From contig NZ_CAAFUZ010000030.1 in assembly GCF_900766305.1 (NCBI RefSeq), positions 1 through 6,956 on the forward strand: a stretch of DNA of 6,956 nt, given 5' to 3'. The first letter of the stretch is position 1, and each line of letters opens with the position of its first letter. A program made the position numbers and the translations under genes. This document shows, piece by piece, positions 6,740 to 6,956 of the stretch. The stretch comes from an uncultured Gemella sp. (GTDB taxonomy: Bacteria; Bacillota; Bacilli; Staphylococcales; Gemellaceae). The notes under the pieces are model-generated. The model was not told where the DNA came from. It searched no databases and was given only the letters and a program-made list of their open reading frames with translations.

Positions 6740-6857
6740 GTATTTCGACTAAATTTTACCATTGATAATTCATTTTAGTTATTTTTATTATTTTTTATTA
6801 TATTTTCAATATTTTTCATAAGATTACCTAATTTATACTTTAATTTTCAATAAAAAA
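6740..6857. other. AT-rich intergenic stretch without a convincing gene
   Basis: This stretch between the metallopeptidase promoter and the right-hand repeat is almost entirely A and T. The only reading frame with a start and a partial ribosome site is a 14-codon Asn/Lys/Ile-rich frame on the minus strand (6775-6819), which I do not call as a gene. No terminator or RNA gene is visible outside the repeat. Confidence 0.6.
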
Positions 6858-6946
6858 AGGTTGTATACTAAATCCGGGGCATGGAAAAATTCCAGCCCCG
6901 GATTTCAATTTTTATACACAAAAAGACAAATATCCAATATAATTAA
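6858..6946 (+). repeat. Right copy of the 89-bp inverted repeat
   Basis: Positions 6858-6946 match the reverse complement of 1-89 at 87 of 89 bases without gaps; the differences are at 6917 and 6918. The inner boundary at 6857/6858 is clear because sequence diverges there. Ten further bases (6947-6956) lie beyond the match, but the left copy is cut at base 1, so the repeat may be longer. No target-site duplication can be judged. Confidence 0.95.
6870..6913 (+). terminator. Hairpin of the right repeat, terminator-like on the plus strand
   Basis: An 11-bp GC-rich stem (6870-6880 with 6895-6905), one bulged A (6881), and a 5-bp inner stem (6882-6886 with 6890-6894) enclose a 3-base loop. TTTCAATTTTT follows on the plus strand (6903-6913). 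No plus-strand gene exists in the window for it to terminate. It may instead be a structural part of the repeat, or serve a gene beyond the right edge. Confidence 0.45.
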
Positions 6947-6956
6947 AGTGTAGAAA

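Noticed and set aside
6775..6819. 14-codon minus-strand frame as a small gene
   Set aside because: The peptide is low-complexity Asn/Lys/Ile, as expected by chance from A/T runs, and it has only a partial ribosome site.
1..6956. Composite transposon bounded by the inverted repeats
   Set aside because: The enclosed genes are core housekeeping genes with no transposase or integrase, and base composition looks uniform; the repeats alone do not show a mobile unit.

Overview
The window is AT-rich chromosomal DNA from a low-GC Gram-positive bacterium (Firmicutes/Bacilli). The protein set, strong AGGAGG-type ribosome sites, extended -10 promoters and intrinsic terminators all fit. A Gemella-like member of the Bacillales is my best guess. 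That guess rests on overall protein character and on acpS-alr-tex lying together without a sigB module; it is inference, not a database result. All five genes are on the minus strand.

Layout, in the direction of transcription (right to left): a monocistronic gene for a membrane zinc metallopeptidase of the YugP/PF04298 family (5948-6673) has its own promoter (-10 at 6711-6716) and its own terminator (5908-5939). A 223-bp gap follows, carrying a promoter and small symmetric sequences. Then comes a tightly packed four-gene operon: acpS (5359-5724), alr (4239-5366), tex (2069-4237) and an oatA-like peptidoglycan O-acetyltransferase gene (198-2057). Junctions are an 8-nt overlap (acpS/alr), a 1-nt gap (alr/tex) and an 11-nt gap (tex/oatA). 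A strong intrinsic terminator (143-183) closes the operon, and two further hairpins lie behind it.

The operon joins activation of acyl carrier protein (AcpS), D-alanine supply for the wall (Alr), an RNA/transcription-associated protein (Tex) and wall modification linked to lysozyme resistance (OatA-like). In Bacillus and Staphylococcus the acpS-alr start of this cluster is, as I recall, separated from tex by mazEF and the rsb/sigB genes. Here alr and tex are directly coupled, so the arrangement looks like a condensed form of that locus.

The main feature not explained by genes is a pair of 89-bp sequences at the two ends of the window (1-89 and 6858-6946). They are inverted relative to each other, match at 87 of 89 positions without gaps, and each holds a strong GC-rich hairpin in an otherwise AT-rich background. 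They could be copies of a dispersed hairpin element, or could allow inversion of the 6.8 kb between them. The left copy starts exactly at base 1, so its true end is unknown, and the window may be a contig broken at repeats. I see no mobile-element protein, CRISPR array, tRNA or rRNA. Apart from this repeat family the region looks like ordinary core genome.
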